Below are positions 9,136 through 20,650 of a stretch of DNA of 64,000 bases, in pieces. The stretch lies in contig JAZKJV010000599.1 in the NCBI GenBank assembly GCA_037367405.1, positions 857,144-921,143 of the forward strand, in the 5' to 3' direction. Each line of letters starts with the position of its first letter. Position 1 is the first letter of the stretch. The translations under genes and the position numbers were made by a program. The notes beneath the pieces are model-generated. The model did no database searches and was not told the DNA's origin. It saw only the letters and a list, made by a program, of their open reading frames with translations. This DNA is from Ottelia alismoides. Its lineage: Eukaryota > Streptophyta > Magnoliopsida > Alismatales > Hydrocharitaceae.

Positions 9136-9479
9136 CGCTTATAGGCTCACTCTTCGACTTCCCTATCTGGTGATGATTTTTTATTTTTTGTGGTGGTCCG
9201 ATACTACATCCTTCGGCCTCCGTAGAACCTATGTGCGTACATTATTGTTGTCGTTTTCTCCGTATCCACTGGGGAGCTGCTGTTATGGAGTCCGATTTCC
9301 ATATTGGATCAATTTTTCTTCTATTTTGTGTAATTCTTGTTACATGTTTAAGATGAATCTGTCTTCTTCACATGGCTTTTCCCATCTTGGGTTACCTTGT
9401 GGGCGAGATTTAGTTACTCCGTCATCCGATGATATACAATCTTCTGTCCCCACAATCGATATTGTGTGACCTTCTGATC

Positions 9480-10720
9480 GTTATCCTTTCTGGTCAGCCA
9501 AAAAGTTGAGAGAAATCGAACTTGGTAAATGCAGAGCATTTCATTTTGGTCACCTTTAAAAAGGAACTTTCAAATTTGAATCATGACCCCCTCAGCGGTG
9601 TCACGACCCTGTATTCCGGTGAACATGATTCTCATCCACGAACCAACTGCAAAAATTCTTCAGCGACTGAACAATCAGATATGCAATCCCATACCCTCGG
9701 TATGAGGAAAGATCTCTGTCGATATGTATCTCCATCCCCGTTAGATGTTCCCTCTCTGTCGGATGATATGTCTGGTAATTTTATATTGCTTTCTCATAAG
9801 AAATCTCGTACGACGAAACAACCACCCGTTACGTATCGTAGAGTCATTCCTAAAGCGAATCAGATCTAGGCTGTTATAGCGACATTCTGCAACTTGAGAC
9901 CTCTCTCACGAGCCGTGTCATTCTCTCGTCGTATGATATCCTTACCTTCCCAACTGAAGCCCTTAACCATCTTAATGCTAACCTGGGGGAGGTCAAGTTT
10001 GAATGTTTTTCCATTTTGGGTACCAAGCACTCTTTACTTGAGGTTGGTTTGTCTATGGCGCCGAAGGACTTCTGTCCATATCACTGTACCCTCTCTTCGG
10101 GCATTCATTGCTCCCTCTGTGGACTGCGTAATTTGGCGCTAGGTTTATGAAAGGAGTTTCCGCTTGTTTGGTTTTGAGCTTATGGTATCCTTTTGCACCT
10201 TAGGGTTGCTATTCTCTTCAATCTGCTCGTACGTGGTTTTGGTAAGATCTCAACTTCCATGTCGTGGAGTTCATGGTACATACATCTCCAATGTACGCAT
10301 GCATGTGGAGATTCCGCAACCTACACTATGAAGTTTACCTTTACCATATTGTAACCACTTGAAATCCTTTGTTTACCTGGATTCCCCTGAGATTCTCGTC
10401 TAATATCCGTAAGAGTAGGTTGGAAAACTTCTTTGCCCCCGGCAACAAGTACATCAAACGTTCAAACAAAGAAGACCTGCACCACAGAAAGGGTGATAAC
10501 TACCTAGCGCATTTTCGGTACGAGGGCTCGTGACATTCTACCTTCTACTCCGGTTCCGATAAAACCGGTTATGGGCGTTCGTGTTGATGACCTACAGCTA
10601 AAATCCAAATCGTTTGCCTCTCATCCCAGTCCCAGTGAGGACATTCTCTCCACCGTTAAAAGATCTATTCGGGGAACAGCAAGAAGACGAAGGGTGCCTC
10701 CAAGTCCATGGACTCCACCA
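9480..10720 (+). pseudogene. degenerate first ORF region of an L1-type LINE
   Basis: Two overlapping frames carry non-repetitive protein: 9522-9869 (contains LSHKKSRTTKQPPVTYRRV) and, one frame over, about 9880-10147 (contains ILGTKHSLLEVGLSMAPKD and a C/H-rich CPYHC...HCSLCG). Further scraps near 10530-10700 include IRGTARRRRVPPSP. Position directly upstream of an L1 endonuclease domain suggests the nucleic-acid-binding ORF1 of the same element, but no family motif is clear enough for firm assignment. Several frameshifts and stops make it non-functional. Confidence 0.35.
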
Positions 10721-10794
10721 TAGTTGATTCATGCAAAAATAACAGGTCAGAGTTCTATATCCTTCTGGTCAAAGATTGACTCCAATTTACCATT

Positions 10795-10985
10795 AATAGA
10801 TATCTTAGACTTATGGAAAAGCGTAATGTCCAAGAGACGAAATGGACCTCTCCCCCTAATCATCTTGTGGCTAACATCCCAACAGGATCGGAGCTGCTTT
10901 TCAAACCCTCTCTTGGTAGTAGTGGTGGGCTTCCGACTTTATGGAACTCTCGCTAAAGTTAGAACATCGTATGCTTGTCATTTCT
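10795..10985 (+). pseudogene. L1-type LINE endonuclease (APE), N-terminal part
   Basis: In one frame NVQETKWTSPPNHLVANIP is followed by GSSGGLPTLWNSR, matching the QETK catalytic-glutamate motif and the SGGLLTLWN segment of plant L1 endonucleases that nick target DNA for reverse transcription. The frame breaks right after. The rest of the domain resumes at about 12170 beyond an unrelated minus-strand segment. Confidence 0.6.
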
Positions 10986-11009
10986 TAAATCATGACATAT
11001 TACAATGAA

Positions 11010-11232
11010 ACTGTTGGAAGACGGGCAACAACTCTAGGACTCGTCGATCCCAGGTACGCCGTTCATCTTGTGTTAGAAAACGAGAGAGGTATAGAGAGGG
11101 AGAGATGGAGAGAATGAGAGGGATGGTTGGGGGCTCCCGAACTCGAGGTGTTTTTGCTCCGATGATCGGCTTCTTCTCCATTAGGAGTCTATTTATAGGG
11201 CGCTAGCCCCTCGAGCCGTCCGCCCCTCAACC
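11010..11232 (-). promoter_or_regulatory. promoter-like segment on the minus strand
   Basis: On the minus strand TATAAATAG (about 11191-11199) is followed by a pyrimidine-rich leader (CTCTCATTCTCTCCATCTC). This is the layout of a plant promoter with 5' UTR, or of the R/U5 part of an LTR. No second LTR copy or primer-binding site was found, so its origin is open. The minus-strand start at 11181 could follow from it. Confidence 0.3.
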
Positions 11233-12109
11233 TCACGCCCTTCCGCCATATCCGGTCATCCCGCAATCGCCGGCCGCGAAACGGCCGGGGTGCAGTTGCT
11301 GACCACTTAAGGTCACTCGTTTTCGGAACCGTTCAAACAACAACTGCGCCGCCAAACCCTTTTGGATGACAAATCCAATTCTTCGGAACACAACATCCAT
11401 AGATCTGAGAATCATAACATTACTATGCATAATTTTCTGGACCCTCTTAGGAGCTCTACAGCTTCAGACGCCAAGAACCCAAAGGTATCAAACACGAAAG
11501 GGATGAAGACATGTTGAATGTCAATACAAGCCTTCTCATGTTTAGCAACTTTGGCTAATGCAGCTTTCTGTGCAGTGTATCCCGCAATAAAATCACTTTT
11601 TATCAGACCAACTAACGGAGGCACTCCAGCTAAATCAACACATGCATGTTTTCCTCCAGCCCAATTAAAAATTAAAACATCTGCTGATTTGAGTGTGGAT
11701 CTCCCCTCGTGCGGATCAGGCAAAAAATTCACAGGTGCTTCTTTCTTTGACGCAACCCCAGCCTTCTTGAGAACATCATAGAGGACATCTCTGACAAGAT
11801 CATGTCTATATTTAAAACCTGGAAGTTCACGACAATGAACGACATGCTCCCCAAAGGAGTCTAGGCAAGATTTGTGGCATACTAGGCATGCCTCATATGT
11901 TGGGAATAGAGGAATCATAAGGCCATATCTGAGAATAGTACGATACTCAATAGGTGACATATGCATTCCAAGACATCAATAGGAAAATCTAGAATAAAAT
12001 CTTGAGCATGGTCAGATTGCAAGCATCGAAAAATTATCTTTTGTCTAGCTGTCATGTCAAATTCAACCTCAATTTCTTTGATAATTTTGCTAAAAAGGGA
12101 ACTCACCAA
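11233..12109 (-). pseudogene. C-terminal part of a plant retroelement-derived protein (zinc-finger plus nuclease-like region)
   Basis: Minus-strand frames 12109-11915, 11966-11412 and 11430-11233 together give an N-terminal piece (FDMTARQKIIFRCLQ), then MSPIEYRTILRYGLMIPLFP, a C-X2-C...H-X3-H-X-C cluster (CLVC...GEHVVHC), ELPGFKYRHDLVRDVLYD, EAPVNFLPDPHEGRSTL, SADVLIFNWAGGKHACVDL, FIPFVFDTFGFLA and RIGFVIQKGLAAQL. This order is that of a widespread plant family normally fused to a reverse transcriptase. The ADVLIF...ACVDL spacing fits a PD-(D/E)xK nuclease, as in R2-type non-LTR elements; that reading is my inference. Two frameshifts and the missing polymerase make it a fragment. It interrupts the LINE endonuclease. 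Confidence 0.7.
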
Positions 12110-12120
12110 AGCATTCTGGG

Positions 12121-12202
12121 CTACCTTTATGGATTATGACCATCTTTTCCCAAAAGGTGTTACTACTACCTTTATGGATAATGACCATCTTTTCTTTACG
12201 GT
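12121..12202. repeat. short tandem duplication at the insertion border
   Basis: TACCTTTATGGATNATGACC followed by ATCTTTTC occurs twice, 49 bp apart, at the point where LINE sequence resumes. Confidence 0.75.
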
Positions 12203-12530
12203 TAATGTCTATGGTCCCCAATCTTCCTCTAACAAGGAGATTTTCATCAATTCATTAAGAAGTATTTGTAGTGATGTCTCTTGTGTCATCTTAGTTGGAG
12301 ATTTTAACATTACTTTCAAGCACGGTGATAGATCCTTGGGATCCCTAAACTGTAAGATTGCCTTGGAATTTGAGGGATGGCTATCACATTTCAACCTTAA
12401 GGACTTACTCGGACAGATTGTAGAAGTCCCCAATCATGGGCGAGGAGTGATCGTTGTTTCTCTAGCCTTTCCAACAGTCCTCTTGCACATATTGACAACC
12501 TAATAAGTCATCATTGCGTTGTAGTAGGGC
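12170..12530 (+). pseudogene. L1-type LINE endonuclease (APE), C-terminal part
   Basis: The frame encodes FTVNVYGPQSSSNKEIFINS, then VILVGDFNITF..GDR, KIALEFEGWLSHFNLKDL. These match the VYGP and GDFN catalytic segments and the F-x-x-W-L spacer of plant L1 endonucleases. After VPNH a one-base shift would restore TWARSDRCFSS and LAHIDN, corresponding to the usual TW...LDR end. No reverse transcriptase follows: the element is cut off by the next LTR near 12560. Confidence 0.75.
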
Positions 12531-12559
12531 AAACATGGATTACTTAAAACCTACCGTGA

Positions 12560-14639
12560 GAGTATCTCCGTGTAAAAGCGCGGTCGAGAGTTTTTTTATT
12601 TATCCTGAGCAAGCCCCATGGTCGAAACAAGGAGACTGGTTTGGTTAGCAAGGTTAACCTAGGGTCAATTAACTACTGTTGATTTATGATTCAATTATTT
12701 TACTTGGTGATATGCATGGATTTTTTTAGCAATTTTCAATGCATGTAAAAATATGACATAATAAGTGATATGTAAATGATACGAGAATGCACAAACAACG
12801 ACAACAATGCTCTAAATCAATTGTTCATATCAAGCTAACATAATATAGAAATCAATCTCCAATCAAGAGCAATTTAAGGCTCCAATTTCAAGTTAAGGTC
12901 CAATGCACATGAAATTCTAGGTCCCTAAGTACTAAATCAATACATATCATCAAATCATAGAATTATTCAACAAAAATCAGAAAGCTAATTCCATGAATAA
13001 ATTCTACCTGACTTAAAGCTTCGCAAGTCCTATTTATATGTAAGTAATGTGCCAAACTGCTAATTTTGGTAATTCTAACAATGTTTAACAACCGGTAAAC
13101 TTCTCTGATTTATCAATAATGATCTACATATCATTTTAGATAATACAACATGCCAATAGAAAGATAATTAATAGAACTTTAAAATAAGTCTACTTTCATG
13201 CAATTTGGAGTTCCGCAGCTCAAATTACTCACGAAAGAGTCCATGGGTCTATTTGTAATGAAAAAGATATTTAAAACTCATTTAAAACATGCGCCATGGG
13301 CTTACTTGCAATAAAAATAAGCCGAACGGGCTTCTTTGTTGTTTTTCAGGCACACATGGGTAATTTTGCAATTAGAGGGACACAACAGGCTTTGGTGTAA
13401 TATTCCCAGGTGTCCCACGTGACTGAGCATGCATTTATTATGACGTAAAATGGAAGAACCTAGGGAGGAATGTTGTAAATTTACCTACCCACGTGCTTCT
13501 TACACGTGAGGAGGTAGGCTCGGGCGGAGGCGTGAGCTAGAGCTTGGCAAGCAAGTGAGGTGCGAAAATGGCCCGAGATCACTGAGCCTGCTGGCGCGGA
13601 GTGGATGGCTCAGATGTGACCTGACATTGTCATATTAGACTGATCTGATGACCCAGATCATGCGCGGGGAGGAAAATGATGGATCTTTTACATGCCTTGG
13701 TCAAAGGACAATGACAACTCCTCCGACGAATCGTTAGATCAGACCTAGGCTTCATCCAATGGCAACTACTCCTCCATCCTCCATGTGTGGCAGAGAGTGA
13801 ACAAAGCTTTGACGAGCTTCTGGAAGCTCCTCTGGTGCTCTACTGCTCTGTTGGAACTCCTAAAATGCCAACGAAGAGCTGGCGAAGGTTGTGGAAGCTT
13901 GTTGGAGATGAAGCGGTGGCTGAGTAGATGTGGCGGCATGGGCTCATGAGAGGCGAAGCTGGATACAGATCTACCTTGCTCCGTGTGATCAGTGATGGAG
14001 TGGTACCTATAGAGGTTAAGAGAATAAAAGGGGGTGAGAGGGAGTGGAATGGAGGCCCAAGGTGGTGGTCGGAAGGGGGGCCGAATGGGTTCCTCCTCTT
14101 ATGCAAGGAGGAGGGAAGAGCGACATGGAGGGGATTGTGGAGAAAAGAAGGGTGACAACATAGGGTCACGTGAGATGGTGAAGTGTAATAAAGCTACGAC
14201 AATGGTCAGATGGACTTAAGGTGGTTGGAGCACTATGAATAAAATCAGAGAAAATAAAAGAGGGGCTATTTGAGAGACTACATGGGTATGGAGAAGAAGG
14301 TTAGAGGCAAGCAAGAGCATGTCCTGGATCTTGGAGATGCTGCGAGTCGTTGCTCGAGGTGGTCGCGATGCCACCGAGCTCGGGTAACGCCAAAGGATGT
14401 GTTGTAGTGGTGGAGCGGTCGGATCTTACCGGAGTCACCGGTTGTTGTAGCTCGACTCTCAGCCTAGAGTTATCAGTTGTAGGTGGAGAGGAGCTCGACC
14501 TTAAATCGCATACAGGTGGATTAGACGAAGCATGTGGGAGGAGGCAAAGTTTTATAGATTAGGGTGAGCAAGTGGAGGGTGGTTTCGAGGAGAGTGGGTG
14601 AGCAGAGGTTGCACGGCATGGTCTTGTGAGGGAGTTGGC

Positions 14640-14679
<40 letters not shown>

Positions 14680-15509
14680 TGAAGGGGCCATTGCTTGGTA
14701 GTAGATGCAAGGGGAGACGACATGTGTGGATGGAGGGAGAAAGGGGAGAGGGAGAGCTGATGACATGTGGTCGTGGGGAGAAAAGGGGGTATTAGAGGTT
14801 GATGAAGAGCAAGGGCCCTTAGATCTTGAGATCCAATGACCTTGATGGGCGGGGTCAACGAGGAGAGTTGTTGTTGGATAAAATGATCCAATGGTGTCTG
14901 GAGGGTGGTGTAAGGATGAAGGGTCACTTTTGGATCAAATGATCCAACGACCCAGGGCGAAGGCGGGTGGAGATGAAGGGTCGGGTCACATGGCTTTCCT
15001 AGAGGCAACCATGTGGCCCAATAAGGAAATTAAAAAAACGAATGAAAAATCAAAATAAAATAATAAATAAACTCAATAAAAAATATTCAACATAAAAATT
15101 GTTCATATCGATGAGATCTACAACTTTCATGAAGAACAAAAATACAAAAAACCTAATTTGTATAGACTTATATTTTTAATAGGTATTTAATGTATATTGG
15201 ATACCTATTTTATGTTTTTTATATTATTTTATATTTTTAATACAGACTCTATTTATATACAAATATATATACAAATTAATGTAATTTTTATGGATTTTTA
15301 AAGAAGAAAAACAAAGGAAAATATGTACAATATATACAATATATACAAATAGAGGGATAGGGATTTATTAAGAACTTAATACATAGAGATGAGTCTTAAT
15401 TATGTAAAAGATATGGAATGTTTATTTTATCTTATTAGGGGTTTATCGAGTGATCTATTAAGGGGGTTGCATTAAAAATGAGCCATAAGGTGAATGAATC
15501 ATGGATTCA
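12560..15509 (-). mobile_element. Ty3/gypsy-type LTR, about 2.95 kb (minus strand, 3' LTR)
   Basis: On the minus strand a polypurine tract (15512-15522) is followed by TGAATC-CAT-GATTCA, the start hairpin of this LTR family. An AGTTGTAGATCTC block near 15115-15130 recurs in the plus-strand LTR at 62001-62015. The AT-rich ends enclose a GC-richer middle (13480-14980) with CACGTG motifs near 13396, 13492 and 13505. The lower boundary near 12560 is estimated from similarity to the LTR at 55137 and is uncertain. Frames in the middle are low-complexity. Confidence 0.6.
14637..14681. repeat. (GA)n microsatellite
   Basis: A GAGA run with one GATA interruption inside the LTR. Confidence 0.95.
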
Positions 15510-15511
15510 GT

Positions 15512-15522
15512 ACCCCCTTATA
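15512..15522 (-). promoter_or_regulatory. polypurine tract, minus-strand gypsy element
   Basis: The minus strand reads TATAAGGGGGT directly upstream of the LTR start. The same TATAGGGGG motif precedes the plus-strand LTR at 58795. Confidence 0.65.
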
Positions 15523-15890
15523 CCTAAACCTTGCTCGTCTTCGAATAATGAATGAATTATTAAGAAGATATAGTTTACGAGTTCTTAGACTCAATTCCTG
15601 ACTGTAAAGTAAAGATATAACTCATTGGCTGGCTCTTGATTTCCTGTACATCATCATACTTTAGTCTCTCTCACTCTAAATCAAAAGGAACTTGAATTGC
15701 ACAAGTCTTGGGCTCTCTGAGGATACAATATGTAAATAGCTAGTATGACATTAAGTGTAGATTGCTGCATAAGTGTACAATCGATGTTTCACCCAAGGGC
15801 TGTGTCTAAGAGGCTAGCTTAGAGTCTTAATCATCCACTCTATTTCTAGTACCAAGTCACAAATCAGTCTTCATCCTCTTTAGTTGTTTC
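15523..15890 (-). other. remnant of gypsy internal region or spacer
   Basis: It lies between the polypurine tract and the next LTR. No gag or pol frame. About 370 bp, so if the two LTRs belong together almost all internal sequence is gone. Confidence 0.35.
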
Positions 15891-18800
15891 TATTTTTTTT
15901 ATATTTTCTGATTTTCAAATTTTTAGTGATTTTGATTTTGCAATTTTTTTTATTTTCAAAAATAACTGAGATTAATGCACGAAATTGATTAAATACACAC
16001 CACGACTCTTTTTGCAATTTTCAATTATACCAAAAATGCTCAGAAAAATTCAAAGAAAATATTTTTGGATTTTAAAAGTTTTAAAATGTTTTTGAGAATT
16101 TTTGTAGATTTTTCAGATGTTTTTGTATTTTTCTAAAAATCGAACAGTGAAGAAATAAGAAAATGTGAACAGCCTGGAGTAATTTGCAATTTAAAAATAT
16201 TTAAAATACCCAAAACTCCTGGCTACTATTTTTAAGATAAACTAGAAACAAATATATACAAACAGAAACTGAAATCACAATTTTTGGATTTTTGTAGAAT
16301 TTTTTATAATTTTTAGAAGATTTTTGATATTTTTCAATTTTTTTGGGTTTTACAAATAATTAATGCATGAAAATTGGTCAGAAATTAAAAGACAATAAAA
16401 TAAAGTTACACTAATGTTTTTAGAATTTTTGGAGCTTCTTTCGAATTTTTATGAATTTTCGAATTTCCAACAATGAAAAAGACACTGTTTTTGATTTTTT
16501 AATAATACCAAATAAAATCAAAATGCAATGGAAAATTTATGCTAATTGAACAATCACATGAAGAGCATAGCACAATTTTCTCAAAATTTTTGGATCAAAA
16601 TAACATTTATTTCAATGAAAAGACAATCAAATTCAATATTCTGCAGTTCAGGAGCTAAAGAGCAAATCTTTCTAATTTAAGTATCAGAATATAATAATAA
16701 AAAGATGCAGGAGATACTTTGTAAATTACCCGATGATATGTTCTGGCAAGGATGTTTTTGCAAATTTCAGCAACTTCGGGGGGCTTGATGTGAAGTTTCC
16801 CCAATAATGGCGTGCCAATCACGTGATCTGAACTGGTATGGCTATTTGGCTATTTCGATAACTTCCAGGGTAGGAGATGCAATTTGTCAAAGTTTTTTTT
16901 TTATATCAGAAGCCCTAGCCTTCGTTCTTCAAAGAGGGCCAACGCAACAGGGGTTCAAGTCCTGCCGCCGCCCCTTGTCTCCTCGTCACGTAAGGCGCTG
17001 CGGCGAGCGGGGGCCAGGAGGCTGGGCTTCGGTCGGGCGGAGCAGCAAGTCGGGCCGAGGGAGCGCTGGTGGCGGTGGAGGGCGGCGAGGGATGGAGCCG
17101 GTCGGCGGTGCTGGGCGAGCAGCGGAGGATGGAGCCGCTACCAGCGGCTTTTGCTGGAGCAATGAGGGGTGCGCGTGTCGCGCGTGCGCGCGGCCGCGCA
17201 GGGCGATCTGGCGTGGGGCGGCTGGCGGTTGGCGATGCTGTCGCCCTTCGCGGCGGCCGGCGCGGGCTGCTGTGGCGCTCTGGCGGTTGGAAGCCGAAGG
17301 AGAAGAGGGGCCGCAGGTTGCTGCGCCGCCGGCGATGGAGGAGGGTGGCCGGTCGCCTGGAGGTCGGTGGCGGTGCCGCGCGCACGCGTGGCAGCGTGTG
17401 GCAGCGGTGCTTCGGCGACCTTCGGCTACGGCCGATGGTTGAATTTTTTTTATTTTTTTATATTTTTTATATTTTTTTTGTAATTTTGTTGTAGACAGTA
17501 AAGAAAAGGAGGAAAAAAACTTTTTTTTATTTTTTTTTTGTAAATCCGAAAATAAGAAAGAAAGAAATAGGAAATGAACTTTTTTTCTTTTTTTTTAATA
17601 TTCCTGCAAAACAAAAGTTAGAGATAAGGAAAAACAATTTTTTTTATTTTTTTTTATCCTGCAAAACAAATGTTAGACATAAAATATTTTTATTTATCTA
17701 CAAAATTGGGAAACGAATGGGGATTCGACGAACGTGAAAGGAATCGAATCCGACTCTCCGACCGCCGTGCGTGGTCGGAGTTGGTAGATAGTGGAAGATA
17801 GAAATTGAAGGCGGAGAGATCAAGAAAGTGAGATGAAAAATCGAGTCGATGATGGATCAAAAATCGTGATGAAATTTTTTATGATCTAGAAGAAAAATGA
17901 CAACGAGACGAAAATACGAAAAATAAAACTACGATTAAAGTAAGATAAAAATGCGAAGAAAAATGTGGATCTCACCTTAGGAGCGGAAAATGGGCCGTGA
18001 TCGCCTCGACAAGGCCGACTCGCTGTCACCGGACGGCTTGGAGGCTAGGCAACTTCCTCGACGAAATTTCTCTCGGAGAGCGGGCTCCTCTCTCTAAAGA
18101 TTGATCAGGTTGGAATGAGGGAGATGGAGCCATATAAATAGAAAAGAGATGAATTTTGAATTTTGAAGAAGATAAGAGAGATTTTTGAATTTTTTTTTGG
18201 TGGGAGAGATAACATGAGAGATAGAATAGAAAGATGAAATTATCTATTTTTTTTGAATTTTCGTCACTTTATTTATTTGAATTAAAAAATGTTATTTTTT
18301 TATTTTTTTATGATGGTTGGTTAAAAATTGCAACTATATACATATACTATACACATATATGGTATTATATACAAGGGTAAATGATGAAATTAGCCTCTCT
18401 TTTTTTTGTTTTAAGAATGTTATTATTTTTTTGTTTTATTTTTGTTTTAAATAATTAGAAAAAATATTTACAAATATATATACAAATACAATATACACAA
18501 AATACAAAGGAAAATTGCACAAACCACCCTAGAAAACCGACTTTTCAACCGTAACTCCAAAAATTATAAAATCACAGTCATTTTGAAGATAATTTGATTT
18601 AGAACTCAATGGAAGTGAAATTGGTTTAATTTGATATCATATGGAGCCGGAATTGATCTTTCAATTAGTGCTTAGTGGTTTTTTTCCAAGTGTGGCTACT
18701 TTTATTCTGTACATGATTTAATTGTGCAATCAGTTTTATTAATTAGGACCCATTTTTATTTACAACTTTGATTTTGAATGTTATTTGATTTGGGGTCAAT

Positions 18801-19172
18801 TAATGTACAAATAAATTAGTGTTAGTTTTATACAGATATACACAAAATAAGTGAGAAACACATTTTTTTTTGGATTTTCTGGTTGAGGACCCTATCTCCC
18901 CCTACTTTATTCCTGGTCGATCAGGTCAAGTCTTGACCTTCTCTCGGGGTTCGGGTCAGCCTGTATACAGTCTTCCTTTTTTTATTTTCTTTTCTTTATT
19001 TTTCCTTTCTTTCTTTATTTATTTATTTTAGGTTAAAATTAGTAAGAAATGTACAATATTTACACACAAATGCAAGTTAGTAAGAATATGGAGTTAGCGT
19101 TATATGCAGGTGTTTTATAAGGGATTTTAAGCTAAAATAAATGAATAAAGATGACGAATCGCAGATTCATCA
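15890..19172 (-). mobile_element. Ty3/gypsy-type LTR, about 3.3 kb (minus strand), lower end eroded
   Basis: The upper end is TGATGAATC-TGC-GATTCGTCA on the minus strand. ACTCCAAAAATTATNAAA (18546) and the CTCTCGGGGTT block (18940-18951) recur in order in the LTR at 55137-58619. TTTTAAGCTAAAATAAATGA near the end recurs at 22378 and 58572. A GC-rich island (about 16900-17430) lies inside. The expected primer-site end near 15890 is not recognisable. Confidence 0.65.
16900..17430. other. GC-rich island within the gypsy LTR
   Basis: G/C-rich sequence (GGCGG, GCGCG) abruptly set in AT-rich DNA. It yields long open frames on both strands that are Arg/Gly/Ala-rich and have no domain. The other long LTRs have a comparable island in the same relative place, so it is a feature of the LTR and not a gene. 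Confidence 0.6.
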
Positions 19173-19788
19173 GTTGTCAAACTTGAAAGATGTCATAATG
19201 GAAGGACAATTATAGAATGAGTAGGATATATCTTATTCTTCTCTCCTCCCATTAGATAAGGTATTCACTTGGGTGCCAAATGCACACTTAATTTATTGTT
19301 TTTCGGGTGTATCAATATGTCTGTCATGAAGTTTGAACCATCTGTACTTATTTTTAGGGGGCACTGGTGTGTGCCTTTTTTCTCAGTATCTAATATACTT
19401 TCTACATTCGGGCTTGTAGCATTTACAATGCGGGGTCCTTTTTCGTGTTCCCATGGTTCTTATTTTGTGGCCTAATAATAGTGGGAAGATGTAACATCGT
19501 TGCCTACTTCCTCTAGGTCTAAGTGAACTCTAAAAGAGGTTGGGAGCCCTTGCCTATTATTCTGAAGCTCTTTTGTGGAAATTTTCTCGATTTTTGGCTT
19601 TTTCTTGAGTGTTTGGTAATATTGTAATGGCTCTGGCTAGATTCTCAGCTCTTACCAAATTGGTGCATACTTATCCATAAATTTTGTTTGTTTTTTGCAC
19701 ATACCGATATCTAAGAAAAGTCAAGATAGTATAAGGTTCCATGTCCCCATACCGGCTAATTACTGACATTTAAACCTTATGAGTTGGT
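19173..19788. other. unassigned sequence between gypsy and copia LTRs
   Basis: No element end, repeat or credible frame. It would be pre-insertion DNA for both neighbours. Confidence 0.4.
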
Positions 19789-20650
19789 TGTTGGACATGC
19801 GAGCCCACGACGAGCCATTATGCAATAAATATTATTGCAAATATCATTCCCTGATCTAAAATGAAGAGTGATTAATTTGCATAATAGGTACCTTAGTACA
19901 ATTAGGATTATGTACCATAGCCATCTTAATGATCATACAGTTGTTGATTCAATTATTGAATCATATAGGCCGGTGCTTGGATGAATTTCTAAGGAGTTAG
20001 ATTGAGGACTCATCGAGCATCGTCAAATGATTATTAAGAGATGATCTCCAGCCTAAGAAAGAGATGGAAATCCTTTCTCTAAAGGTTGATATCTAACCGA
20101 CCTCTTGATGCAGGTCCTCTGCATAGGAATAGCGATTCAGAGTGTTAAATAAGCTAGGTCAAAGAGTTGACTTAACGAGATCGAGATAACCAAAGACCTA
20201 TGTCATATACTGTCATGATATAGGCACACATCCTCTGACGGGAGATATATTTGTTACTATATATCTTAGTCTGTATATTTGGCAGACAAATAGGTTGATG
20301 ACCTAACCAAGGTCTACACACTGACGCGCTGGTGTGCATGCAAGGGCATATGAGTGATACGATCTCTCAAAGTGATCTTACAGGTTCATTGCTGAACTGT
20401 AAGACATGAGCTCACTCATGAGATATTGGAAAGAATCAAATTCCGTGCACGATCATCTCAATTTGGAAGCTTGACTGAATTTGTAGGGTTTGATATATGC
20501 TTTTGGAAAGCATATGATCAACATCTGGGTATGATATATGCTTTTGGAAAGTATATGATCGATACCAATTCCCAATGATTAAATGAGAAACTTAATGATA
20601 AAAACCTTGAAGGAGACAATCTAAATAGATCCAAAACTTTAGGTCCGGAA
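19789..20650 (+). mobile_element. Ty1/copia 5' LTR, first part
   Basis: Begins TGTTGGACATG. From about 19810 it aligns with the 3' LTR from about 28800 on: both contain CCTCTTGATGCAGGTCCTCT, GTCATATACTGTCATGATAT and TCACTCATGAGATATTGG in order. Divergence is substantial, so the insertion is old. Confidence 0.75.

Noticed and set aside
8993..9469. 158-codon plus-strand frame
   Set aside because: Its first third is a CTTCACC repeat; the rest has no recognisable domain and precedes the LINE remnants.
16807..17494. 211-codon and overlapping frames in the GC-rich island
   Set aside because: Open on both strands at once, Arg/Gly/Ala-rich, and located in an LTR whose relatives have similar islands.
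12518..19177. GTTGT at 12518 and 19173 as target duplication pairing the two minus-strand LTRs
   Set aside because: The base after the left copy is not an LTR terminus, and the two LTRs belong to different subfamilies.
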